DNA of 13,165 nucleotides from Ga0077527 sp964533495 (GCA_964533495.1 CAZHJU010000053.1:1-13165); one strand, 5' to 3'; counted from the first letter of the stretch, positions 6,763 through 13,115 are shown. A program made the numbers and translations. Notes: a model not told the origin generated them from the sequence alone.

Positions 6763-6767
6763 CCGCC

Positions 6768-7925
6768 ATGCCCAACTACACCGGACACCTCGACTCCAAG
6801 CTCCCCCGCGTCGGCACCACGATCTTCACCGTGATGTCGCGGCTCGCCGCCGAGCACAAGGCAATCAACCTGTCGCAGGGCTTTCCCGATTTCGACTGCG
6901 CGCCGGAACTGCGGGCGCTGCTGACAAAGCACATCAATGCCGGCGTCAACCAGTACCCGCCGATGGCCGGCATCCCGGCGCTGCGCGAGGCCATTGCCGA
7001 GAAAATCGCGACGCTCTACGGCACACAGTATGACGTCGAGCATGAAATCACCGTCGTCCCCGGTGCCACCTACGGCATCTACACCGCCTGCGCCGCGCTG
7101 ATCCGCCCCGGCGACGAAGTGATCTTGTTCGAGCCGGCCTACGACAGCTACGCCCCCGCGGTCGAGGTCCACGGCGGCGTGCCGGTCTACGTGCAACTGC
7201 GCTACCCCGACTACAGCATCGACTGGCAGGCCGTGCAGGCGGCGATCACGCCGAAAACGAAGCTGCTGATCATCAACACCCCCAATAACCCCACCGCCAC
7301 CGTACTGTCGGCCGAGGACCTGCGCCTGCTCGAAGGCCTCCTGCGCAACACGGACATCGCCATCATCAGCGACGAGGTCTACGAACACATCGTCTTCGAC
7401 GGCCATCAACATCAAAGCGTCGCGCGCTTCCCGGGCCTCGCCGAACGCAGCTTCGTCGTGTCGTCCTTCGGCAAGACCTACCACGTCACCGGCTGGAAAA
7501 CCGGCTACGTCGCCGCGCCGAAGGCACTGATGGCCGAATTCCGCAAAGTCCACCAGTTCAACGCCTTCGTCGCCAACGGCCCGATGCAGTACGCCTTCGC
7601 CGATTACATGAAGAACAGGGATGCCTACCTCGAACTCGCGGCCTTCTACCAGAAGAAACGGGATTTTTTCCTGGAAGGCTTGAAAGGCTCGCGCTTCAAA
7701 CCCCTGCCCTCGCGCGGCACCTTTTTTCAGAACCTCGCCTACGACGCGATCAGCGACGAGAAAGACACTGACCTCGCAGTGCGGCTGACGAAGGAAAAAG
7801 GCATCGCGTCGATTCCGGTATCGGTGTTCTACCGCCAGCCGCCGGCGCATCGCGTGCTGCGCTTCTGCTTTGCCAAGTCGGAGGCGACGCTGGCGAAGGG
7901 GGCGGAGATACTCAGTCGGCTCTGA
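6768..7925 (+). CDS. ybdL: Methionine aminotransferase, YbdL type (PLP-dependent, class I/II)
   Basis: The 385-residue cytosolic PLP enzyme has the length of E. coli YbdL and the same landmarks: SKLPRVGTTIFTVMS near the start, INLSQGFPDFD (33-43), NQYPPMAGIPALREAIA (61-77), TPNNPTATV (171-179), SDEVYEH (201-207), the PLP-lysine motif SSFGKTYHVTGWK (Lys236), IRKVHQ-like FRKVHQF and the substrate-carboxylate Arg in HRVLRFCFAK (Arg365). YbdL transaminates methionine and other amino acids with 2-oxoacids; here a role in methionine/2-oxo-4-methylthiobutyrate metabolism is the likely one. The ATG at 6768 gives the family's usual N-terminus; a GTG at 6723 would overlap the upstream gene and adds residues the family lacks. 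It is the last gene of the rightward run and is followed by an AT-rich stretch and gene debris. Confidence 0.9.
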   Translation: MPNYTGHLDSKLPRVGTTIFTVMSRLAAEHKAINLSQGFPDFDCAPELRALLTKHINAGVNQYPPMAGIPALREAIAEKIATLYGTQYDVEHEITVVPGATYGIYTACAALIRPGDEVILFEPAYDSYAPAVEVHGGVPVYVQLRYPDYSIDWQAVQAAITPKTKLLIINTPNNPTATVLSAEDLRLLEGLLRNTDIAIISDEVYEHIVFDGHQHQSVARFPGLAERSFVVSSFGKTYHVTGWKTGYVAAPKALMAEFRKVHQFNAFVANGPMQYAFADYMKNRDAYLELAAFYQKKRDFFLEGLKGSRFKPLPSRGTFFQNLAYDAISDEKDTDLAVRLTKEKGIASIPVSVFYRQPPAHRVLRFCFAKSEATLAKGAEILSRL

Positions 7926-7936
7926 TTGAAAATATA

Positions 7937-7954
7937 AATAAAAACAATTACTTA
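7937..7954 (+). repeat. AT-rich 18-bp motif, copy 2
   Basis: AATAAAAACAATTACTTA starts 12 nt after the ybdL stop. It matches the copy at 12524 at 16 of 18 positions and the copy at 2181 at 15 of 18. Two of the three copies lie directly 3' of a gene. It marks the left boundary of the low-GC, gene-debris stretch. Confidence 0.4.
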
Positions 7955-7956
7955 TT

Positions 7957-8086
7957 GAAAACCCGTCTTCGATAGCTCTGATCGGCCGCTTGGAATGGCA
8001 ATCTGTAGCACTACACCATTGCCAACAACGTCTGGTCCGGCTGCAGCAGCACGATCTGGGCGCCGAGATCGGGACGATCGGATCAT
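7957..8086 (-). pseudogene. Decayed 3' fragment of a membrane-transporter gene paralogous to 9206-10519
   Basis: On the minus strand this stretch encodes LQPDQTLLAMV, identical over 11 residues to residues 366-376 of the intact transporter at 9206-10519. The matching DNA is 34 bp with four differences, all synonymous where coding. Upstream, DPIVPISA parallels HPIILVSV (351-358) but in another frame, explained by a 7-bp deletion. Downstream a TAG interrupts the frame, then YRLPF...RRVF parallels RYGLPF...NRVF (400-415) after loss of about 24 codons. It therefore looks like the decayed tail of a second copy. It sits directly downstream of the truncated ggt on the same strand. The match is from reading by eye; short flanking parts could be over-interpreted, but the 11-residue core is hard to explain otherwise. 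Confidence 0.6.
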
Positions 8087-8127
8087 TCTCAACCGGACTC
8101 GGACTGTCGATATTGAAACTGCCAAGC

Positions 8128-8589
8128 TTAGTTGAAACCGACGGCCATTGAATTGCGCCGAGGGTCGTATCCACCCAGCATATGAGTTGTATTGGGCTTT
8201 ATGGCCACACCCTCAACCCCCCCGACCCGATCGGTCCATGCCGGCAACTCGAAGATGTCATGCCCCATGCCAGAGAGTTCCAGACGCATTTTCTCGTGGA
8301 ATCGGTTTTCCATGCTCACCTCGCCGCGCAGATTCTCGATCCTGAAACGAGGTGACTCGATCGCGCTCTGGATATCCATCTGGTAATCGAGCATGTTGAC
8401 CAGGACCTGCACGACATACTGCACAACGCCAAATCCCCCCGGGCTTCCAAGCACCACCGTCGGCGTCCCTCTGTCGGCTACTATGGTAGGGGCATGCCCG
8501 ATATTCGCCCGTCGATACGGCAAAACCTGATTAGGGCCGTTCTCCAGCGACATCCACCAGGTGCGGTCATTCATCAAAAGCCCGCTAGA
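8128..8589 (-). pseudogene. ggt: Gamma-glutamyltransferase, C-terminal fragment only
   Basis: About 154 codons of the C-terminal part of the small subunit remain: SGLLMNDRTWW (the LNN.M.wF segment), NIGHAPTIVADRGTPTVVLGSPGG (substrate-binding GSPGG), VVQVLVNMLDYQMDIQSAIESPRF and HMLGGYDPRRNSMAVGFN before a normal TAA. The large subunit, the autocatalytic Thr and the rest of the small subunit are missing, so the enzyme cannot function. The intact family hydrolyses or transfers the gamma-glutamyl group of glutathione in the periplasm. The frame stays open upstream to 8664, but residues beyond 8589 do not look like GGT; they are antisense to the LysR fragment. The remaining frame is undamaged, so the truncation looks fairly recent. 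GC content is visibly lower than in flanking genes, suggesting acquired DNA. Confidence 0.8.
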
Positions 8590-9064
8590 CTGCTTTGTGG
8601 GAGAGGCATTAGGCTCCCATGACCTGTCCCAGCTCCGGCTGCAACGTTTGTATGAGGATTCCATCCACGTAGTCGCATCCCGACAACATCCATTGGCAGG
8701 AAAAAGAAAATTGAGATGGCGCGACCTGCACGATCAAAAATGGGCCCTGCCCCCGAGAGAGGGACTGTTGAGGCAAGCGTTCATCACAGCATTCACCATG
8801 GAGGGGCTGACTCCGCCCACGGGAGAAATAGAATGCCAATCCTCCATCACCGTTCAAGCATTATGCCAGCTTGACCCGACCATACTGGGCGTGCTGCGTT
8901 CCGAGGCTGCGCTACACCAAGAAATGCAGGGTCTGCTCAAGATCCTGCCAGTTGTGCCCAATACTCCCATTTTGCCGCTTTCCATCATCACCAGAGAAAA
9001 CCATTCTCCCCGTTCCGAGGCACTCGACATCTTTACGGCCTGCTTAAAAAAAGCGGGATCCTGA
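8585..9064 (+). pseudogene. LysR-type transcriptional regulator, C-terminal fragment of the effector domain
   Basis: About 159 codons of the second half of a LysR effector-binding domain remain: LDCFVGEA (fits the D.aIG strand), LQRLYEDSIHVVASRQHPLAG (typical EplyeD...HPLAg), WALPPREGLLRQAF, GLTPPTGEIECQSSITVQALC and PLSIITREN, ending at a normal TGA. The N-terminal helix-turn-helix and first effector lobe are absent, so it cannot bind DNA. A GTG at 8561 keeps the frame open a little further left, but those codons are antisense to ggt. The fragment joins the ggt remnant head to head, both lacking 5' ends. Base composition is lower in GC than the neighbourhood. A LysR gene divergent from its target is the common arrangement, so ggt was probably its target. 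Confidence 0.75.
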
Positions 9065-9205
9065 TTACCGCTATTTGCCGGAAAAACTGGCAATTCATTC
9101 AAATCATGCGAATGCGCTGCTTTTGACAAATCTGTGTACCTCCGCCGGACAAGACAGGTTGCGGCTCAAACAACACCTTTTCCACCGGCAAACCGAATAG
9201 CAACC

Positions 9206-10519
9206 TCACCGGCCCAATGCGACTATCACGTACGCGTAGATAATGGCAATGCACACCGCCGTCACCTTCACGCTGAACACCCGGTTCAGCCTCAGCAGTT
9301 CCCCGAACGGCAGCCCGTAACGCCCCGCCATCGCCAGCATGGTGTTCGACATCGGGCAGGCGGTGAGTCCGACACCCCAGCTCATCAGGAACACCATCGC
9401 CAGCAGCGTCTGGTCGGGCTGCAGCGGCATCAGCCACGGCCCCAGCACCGACACCAGGATGATCGGGTGCAGGCCCAGCCAGGCGGCGACGTTCATGACG
9501 ACCAGCACCAGGCTCGCCTCGAAGGCGCCGAATCTGGAAAACGGCAGGCCGAGGTCGAGCACGTCGATGGCGCCGTTCATGCCGGCGGACAGGATGCCGG
9601 CGGCGAGGAACAGCGTCAGCTCGCCGTTCATCGCCGGCAGCCGCGCGCGGCCGTGGCGCAGCAGGATGCCGACGGTGCGCCGGCCGCTGAGCACCAGCAG
9701 CGTCGCCACCGTGACGAGGAAGGACATCGCGGCGATCACCGCCAGCACCGGCCACTGCGGCTTCCATTCGTGGATCGCCAGCACGCTGATCGCCAGCACC
9801 GCCGGCACCCACAGCGCCTCGAGGTGCAGCGGGTAGCCGGTGAAGTCGCGGGCGCGGTTGTATTTCGCCGAAGTCAGCGTCAGGCCGGTGACGAGCATGC
9901 CGGCGGCGGCGGCCGGCAGGCCCCAGGCGATCAAATGAGTCAGGCTCGCGCCGGGCGCGGCGGTCAGCGCCGCCGCCATCGCGCCGTAGAACGGCGACCA
10001 GGTCGCGCCGACGATGAAGGCCTGTGACAGCGCCATCGCCTGCTCCATGCTGAGCTTCGTGCGCGCGCTGAGGCGGTCGGCGAAGATCGCGACCGCGGAA
10101 AAATTGATCACCGCGCCGAACAGGTGCACGCCGAGCATGGTGCGGAACAGCGCGCCGCGTCCCTGCTCCAGCGGCTCGTTCGCCTTCTCGCGGCCGACGG
10201 CGATCAGTTGCAGGAAGGACACCGCGATCAGCATGCCGGCGAGCGGCACGTTCTGGGTCAGCGCCATCCCGATCAGGCCGCTGCCGCCGTGCGCCATGCT
10301 CCAGCCGATGCCCAGCGCGCCGAGTCCGGCGAGGACCAGCACCATGCGCAGCTGGTGCCGCGGCAGCTTCGGCAACAGCAGCAGGCAGGCCGCCCAGGCG
10401 ATGACGCCGGTGATCCAGGCGGGATAAGCCGGCAGCCAGACCGCGGCGACCACCAGCACGACGACGGTGAAATAGAGCCAGGCTGCGAGGGTGTCGCGGC
10501 TTGCGGCGAGGGGGTTCAA
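9206..10519 (-). CDS. Polytopic inner-membrane protein, probable ion-transporter (IT) superfamily permease
   Basis: The 437-residue protein has about 11-12 membrane segments. I do not recognise a named family. The architecture resembles the ion-transporter superfamily (ArsB/NhaD/CitMHS type), with two halves that each contain a polar, Pro/Ser-containing hairpin: ATWSPFYGA (172-180) and ACPMSNTMLA (387-396). A cytoplasmic loop (about 108-126, GREKANEPLEQGRGALFR) and GVHLFGAVINFSAVAIFADRL (130-150) look conserved. It could carry organic or inorganic anions. The start is a TTG at 10519, immediately preceded by an in-frame TAG, leaving no room for an upstream start; the first internal ATG (residue 59) would delete the first two membrane segments. 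A REP-like element lies 20 nt upstream. A decayed copy of its 3' end is found at 7957-8086. Confidence 0.7.
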   Translation of the reverse strand: MNPLAASRDTLAAWLYFTVVVLVVAAVWLPAYPAWITGVIAWAACLLLLPKLPRHQLRMVLVLAGLGALGIGWSMAHGGSGLIGMALTQNVPLAGMLIAVSFLQLIAVGREKANEPLEQGRGALFRTMLGVHLFGAVINFSAVAIFADRLSARTKLSMEQAMALSQAFIVGATWSPFYGAMAAALTAAPGASLTHLIAWGLPAAAAGMLVTGLTLTSAKYNRARDFTGYPLHLEALWVPAVLAISVLAIHEWKPQWPVLAVIAAMSFLVTVATLLVLSGRRTVGILLRHGRARLPAMNGELTLFLAAGILSAGMNGAIDVLDLGLPFSRFGAFEASLVLVVMNVAAWLGLHPIILVSVLGPWLMPLQPDQTLLAMVFLMSWGVGLTACPMSNTMLAMAGRYGLPFGELLRLNRVFSVKVTAVCIAIIYAYVIVALGR

Positions 10520-10539
10520 CTACAGGCGGCCCAATAAGT

Positions 10540-10621
10540 CGTCATTCCGGACGCGCAGCGATCCGGAATCCAGGACACAAGCACTTCAGATTCCTGGATT
10601 CCGGCGTACGCCGGAATGACG
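10540..10621. repeat. REP-like double-hairpin element, copy 2 (inverted relative to copy 1)
   Basis: Outer arms CGTCATTCCGG and CCGGAATGACG enclose CCGGAATCCAG and CTGGATTCCGG around a 20-bp spacer. Read on the opposite strand it reproduces the element at 3219-3305: the compact 28-bp half differs at one base and the long half by a 4-bp length change. The spacers are unrelated. It lies between the SDR terminator and the start of the membrane-protein gene. Confidence 0.85.
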
Positions 10622-10627
10622 GGACAG

Positions 10628-10661
10628 AAAAAATCGGGGTGACCGGCAATGACCACCCCCG
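10628..10661 (-). terminator. Intrinsic terminator of the SDR gene
   Basis: Read leftward, GGGGTG (10659-10654) and CACCCC (10641-10636) form a 6-bp G/C stem, with a 12-nt loop, followed by a run of six T (A's at 10628-10633 on the plus strand). It starts about 6 nt after the SDR stop codon, a normal position. It should insulate the membrane-protein gene downstream on the same strand. Confidence 0.65.
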
Positions 10662-10665
10662 GGCA

Positions 10666-11439
10666 TCACAACACGCCGGACAATCCGCCGTCGACGTTGA
10701 TGCAGCAGCCGGTGACGTAGCTCGCGGCATCCGAGGCGAGGAAGGCGATCACGTTGGCGACTTCGGCCGATTCGCCCATGCGCTTCATCGGCACGGTCTT
10801 GCCGGTATCGGCGTAATGCTGCTCGACCGTCTTGTTGTTGCGCGCGGCCCCGCGTTCCTGCTGCTTCGACTTGATCTTGCCGACCGCAACCACGTTGACC
10901 AGGATGTTGTCGGCAGCCAGTTCCTTGGACAGGCCCTTGGACAGCGCGAGGCCGGCGGCACGGCTGACGGTGGTCGGGAACATCGCCGCGCCCGGCTGCT
11001 TGGCGCCGACCATGTTCAGGCTGATGATGCGGCCGCCGCCGGCTTTTTTCATGTGCGGGATCGCCGCGCGCGCGGTGCGCACCTGCGCCATGACCTTGAT
11101 TTCCATGTCGAGGTCCCAGAAGCTGTCCTCGACCTTGTCGAAAGCGATCTGGCCCGAGCCACCGGCGTTGTTGACGACGATGTCGAGGCGACCGAAGTGT
11201 TTCGCGGTTTCCCCGATGAAACGCTCCATGTCGCCTTCCTTGGAGGCATCGGCGACGATGCCCAGCACATCGCCACCCTGCTTTTTCAGTTCGGCGGCAA
11301 ACGCGTCGATCAGCTCCTTGCGGCGCGCGCAGAACGCAACCCTGGCGCCTTCTGCAACCAGGCGCCGCACGACGGCCTCGCCGATGCCTTCGGTGCCGCC
11401 AGTGACGGCGGCGACTTTGCCTTTCAATCCGAGTTCCAT
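10666..11439 (-). CDS. SDR-family oxidoreductase-like protein with substituted catalytic residues
   Basis: The 257-residue protein has a classical short-chain dehydrogenase fold: TGGTEGIG cofactor motif (13-20), CARR (37-40, suggests NADP preference), VADAS (62-66), VVNNAGG (88-94), GRIISLN (136-142) and the C-terminal YVTGCCINVDGGLSG (241-255). The active site departs from the rule. By alignment to GRIINISSVAG and Y-x-x-x-K, the Ser position is Met143, the Tyr position Thr156 and the Lys position Arg160 (FPTTVSRAAG), while the helix-4 Asn position is Lys115. It may therefore bind NAD(P)H without normal dehydrogenase chemistry, or use other residues. An FPTTVSRAAG-like pattern seems to be shared by a divergent SDR subgroup, so this is probably a family trait and not decay. 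The ATG at 11439 has AGGAAAGGA upstream. It is divergent from the hydroxyacid dehydrogenase. Confidence 0.85.
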   Translation of the reverse strand: MELGLKGKVAAVTGGTEGIGEAVVRRLVAEGARVAFCARRKELIDAFAAELKKQGGDVLGIVADASKEGDMERFIGETAKHFGRLDIVVNNAGGSGQIAFDKVEDSFWDLDMEIKVMAQVRTARAAIPHMKKAGGGRIISLNMVGAKQPGAAMFPTTVSRAAGLALSKGLSKELAADNILVNVVAVGKIKSKQQERGAARNNKTVEQHYADTGKTVPMKRMGESAEVANVIAFLASDAASYVTGCCINVDGGLSGVL

Positions 11440-11491
11440 GATGCGAATCCTTTCCTGTCTCGCTGCAGCGGTTTCACGGGAGGCGCGATTG

Positions 11492-11497
11492 TGACAC
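11492..11497 (-). promoter_or_regulatory. -10-like CACAAT for the SDR gene
   Basis: Read leftward, TGTCACAATCGCGCC holds CACAAT (four of six to consensus), 52 nt upstream of the SDR ATG. It is the best candidate in the 119-bp divergent gap, but no clear -35 is visible. On the plus strand the same gap holds TAGACT (11545-11550), only 8 nt before the hydroxyacid dehydrogenase start. Confidence 0.25.
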
Positions 11498-11558
11498 ATC
11501 CGCGCCGCGGCGGACGACGTCTGGCCCGCGTGGCCAGGCCGCGGTAGACTCGCCGCCC

Positions 11559-12518
11559 ATGATCATCGCCATCCCCGACGACTACCACAATCTGGTCCGC
11601 ACGCTGGACTGCCTGAAAATCCTCGAAGGCCACGAGGTGCGCATCTTCAACGATGTCGCGCCGCCCGAAGCCACGTTGATCGCGAACCTGCGCGAGGCCG
11701 ACATCGTCGTGCCGATCCGCGAGCGCACGCGCTTCACCCGCGGCATCATCGGGCAGTTGCCGAAGCTGAGGCTGTTCAGCCAGACCGGCCGCAGCTTCCA
11801 CCACATCGACGTCGAGGCCTGCAACGACCGCGGCATCGCGATCCTGTCGGGAGGCCACCCCTCCCCCTACACGGTGGCGGAACACACCTGGGCGCTGATC
11901 ATGGCGAGCTGGCGCGACGTCGCGCGCGAATGCGACGGCATGCGCAAGGGCATCTGGCGCTCGCGCTTCAACATCGGCCTGCGCGGCAAAACGCTGGCGA
12001 TCCTCGGCCTGGGCACCATCGGCAGGCTGATCGCGCAGACCGGTGCCAGCTTCGGCATGCGCGTGCTGGTCTGGGGCCGGGAAGGCTCGCTCGCCGCGGC
12101 GAAAGCCGCGGGTTACGAAACGGCCGCGAGCCAGAACGACCTGTTCTCGCAGGCGGACGTGCTGGTGATCATGGCCAGGCTGTCGAAAGACACGCGCGGC
12201 CTGGTGAAGGCGGCGCATCTCGCTCGGATGAAACCCGCCGCCCTGCTGGTCAACACGGCGCGCGCCGAACTGATCGAGCCGGGCGCGCTCGTCGCGGCGC
12301 TGAAGGCCGGACGGCCGGGCATGGCGGCGACGGATGTCTATGAAAACGAGCCCGTGCAGCACGGCGATCATCCGCTGCTGAAACTCGACAATGCGCTGTG
12401 CAGCAACCACAGCGCCTGGCTGGAGCAAGGCACCTACGAGGCGTACTTCGGCGAGGCCTTCGCCAACGCGGCAGCCTTCGCCGCCGGAAAGGTCACGCAA
12501 TTCACCAATTTCAAATAA
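11559..12518 (+). CDS. D-2-hydroxyacid dehydrogenase family protein (NAD-binding)
   Basis: The 319-residue cytosolic oxidoreductase belongs to the D-isomer-specific 2-hydroxyacid dehydrogenases, which interconvert 2-oxoacids and D-2-hydroxyacids with NAD(P). The nucleotide-binding domain is inserted in the middle: LRGKTLAILGLGTIG (141-155). The catalytic trio is intact: Arg235 in VNTARAEL, Glu264 in DVYENEP and His284 in NHSAW. HPSPYTVAEHTWALIMA (100-116) is the typical linker helix. The substrate is not predictable; 3-phosphoglycerate, glyoxylate/hydroxypyruvate or a branched 2-oxoacid are options. The ATG at 11559 is the only start that gives the short family N-terminus; no Shine-Dalgarno precedes it, and a -10-like TAGACT ends just 8 nt upstream, so the mRNA might be leaderless. 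An AT-rich motif follows the stop. Confidence 0.9.
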   Translation: MIIAIPDDYHNLVRTLDCLKILEGHEVRIFNDVAPPEATLIANLREADIVVPIRERTRFTRGIIGQLPKLRLFSQTGRSFHHIDVEACNDRGIAILSGGHPSPYTVAEHTWALIMASWRDVARECDGMRKGIWRSRFNIGLRGKTLAILGLGTIGRLIAQTGASFGMRVLVWGREGSLAAAKAAGYETAASQNDLFSQADVLVIMARLSKDTRGLVKAAHLARMKPAALLVNTARAELIEPGALVAALKAGRPGMAATDVYENEPVQHGDHPLLKLDNALCSNHSAWLEQGTYEAYFGEAFANAAAFAAGKVTQFTNFK

Positions 12519-12523
12519 AATTC

Positions 12524-12541
12524 AATAAAAACAAATAGTTA
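12524..12541 (+). repeat. AT-rich 18-bp motif, copy 3
   Basis: AATAAAAACAAATAGTTA starts 6 nt after the hydroxyacid dehydrogenase stop and shares 16 of 18 bases with the copy after ybdL (7937-7954). A comparable position after two unrelated genes argues against coincidence, but simple low-complexity sequence cannot be excluded. Confidence 0.4.
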
Positions 12542-12578
12542 AAGAGTTCCGGCCGCAACAACCTGCGCCGAAAATACC

Positions 12579-12614
12579 GGCGCCCTTGGCTTCGGGCGCC
12601 AATCAGGGTATAAG
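12579..12614 (+). promoter_or_regulatory. Sigma-70-like promoter of rnk with a palindrome around the -35
   Basis: TTGGCT (12586-12591) and TATAAG (12609-12614) are separated by exactly 17 bp and match the sigma-70 consensus at four and five positions. The -35 hexamer lies in the centre of a perfect 7-bp inverted repeat, GGCGCCC (12579-12585) and GGGCGCC (12594-12600), which could be an operator or, as RNA from the upstream gene, a 3' hairpin. Transcription should begin near 12621, a few bases before the leader terminator. Confidence 0.5.
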
Positions 12615-12625
12615 GGGGCATCATT

Positions 12626-12655
12626 ACCGCGGTCCGCAAGGGCCGCGGTTTTTTT
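12626..12655 (+). terminator. Intrinsic terminator in the rnk leader (candidate rnk-leader attenuator)
   Basis: A stem of about 10 bp, ACCGCGGTCC and GGGCCGCGGT (one G-T pair), is closed by a GCAA tetraloop and followed by a run of seven T (12649-12655). It lies 49 nt upstream of the rnk ATG and 100 nt after the preceding stop, just downstream of the proposed rnk promoter. A premature terminator ahead of rnk, the rnk leader, has been described in gammaproteobacteria. Alternatively it simply ends the transcript of the hydroxyacid dehydrogenase. Confidence 0.75.
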
Positions 12656-12704
12656 CTGGCAGCCGCTGCCGCCGGATTTTTCAAGCTTCCTGAAGAGAAT
12701 TGCC

Positions 12705-13115
12705 ATGTCCAAAAAACCGCCCATCACCGTCTCCTCACTGGATCTGGAGCGGCTTGAAGCCCTGATCGAATCCACGCCCGACGCGATCTTCCCGGGCAAG
12801 GCCGCGCTGCTCGACGAGCTCGGCCGCGCCACCGTGCTCGAGCCCAATGAGATGCCGCCCGACGTCGTCACGATGAATTCCACGGTGCGTTTCTCGGTCG
12901 CGGACTCCGACCGGGAGTTCGAGTTGACGCTGGTCTACCCCAGGGATGCCGGCGGTGAAGGGCGCATTTCGGTGCTGGCCCCGGTCGGCAGCGCCCTGCT
13001 CGGCCTGTCGGTGGGCAGCGCGCTGGACTGGCCGCTGCCGGACGGCCCAAACGCCACGGTGCGCGTGAGCGCGATCACCTATCAGCCGGAACGCGCCGGC
13101 GAACACCACCGCTAG
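12705..13115 (+). CDS. rnk: Regulator of nucleoside diphosphate kinase Rnk (GreA/GreB-like C-terminal domain)
   Basis: The 136-residue protein has exactly the length of E. coli Rnk. A short N-terminal helical pair (residues 8-45, LERLEALIES...LLDELGRATVLEP) replaces the long GreA coiled coil, followed by the FKBP-like GreA/GreB C-terminal domain: VVTMNSTVRF (54-63), LTLVYP (74-79), ISVLAPVGSALLGLSVG (88-104), and the ending ITYQPERAGEHH. Rnk binds RNA polymerase near the secondary channel, competing with Gre factors, and affects nucleoside diphosphate kinase and NTP levels. The tip of its short coiled coil lacks GreA's acidic catalytic loop, as usual for Rnk. The ATG at 12705 is preceded by GAAGAGAA. 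A terminator lies in its leader, suggesting attenuation. Confidence 0.92.
   Translation: MSKKPPITVSSLDLERLEALIESTPDAIFPGKAALLDELGRATVLEPNEMPPDVVTMNSTVRFSVADSDREFELTLVYPRDAGGEGRISVLAPVGSALLGLSVGSALDWPLPDGPNATVRVSAITYQPERAGEHHR

Noticed and set aside
6723..6767. GTG at 6723 as an upstream start for ybdL
   Set aside because: It overlaps the DUF6279 coding end, adds 15 residues absent from the family and has no ribosome site.
6732..8174. A 480-codon minus-strand open frame over ybdL
   Set aside because: It is the antisense shadow of a well-recognised aminotransferase; its His/Asp/Val/Gly-rich composition resembles no protein family, and it runs through the transporter remnant in the wrong frame.
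9123..9128. TTGACA as a -35 promoter element
   Set aside because: There is no -10 hexamer at 15-19 bp and no gene in that orientation downstream; the intact neighbour is on the opposite strand.
9134..10027. A 297-codon plus-strand open frame opposite the membrane protein
   Set aside because: It is a Gln/His/Arg-rich antisense translation of hydrophobic codons, with no domain and no ribosome site.
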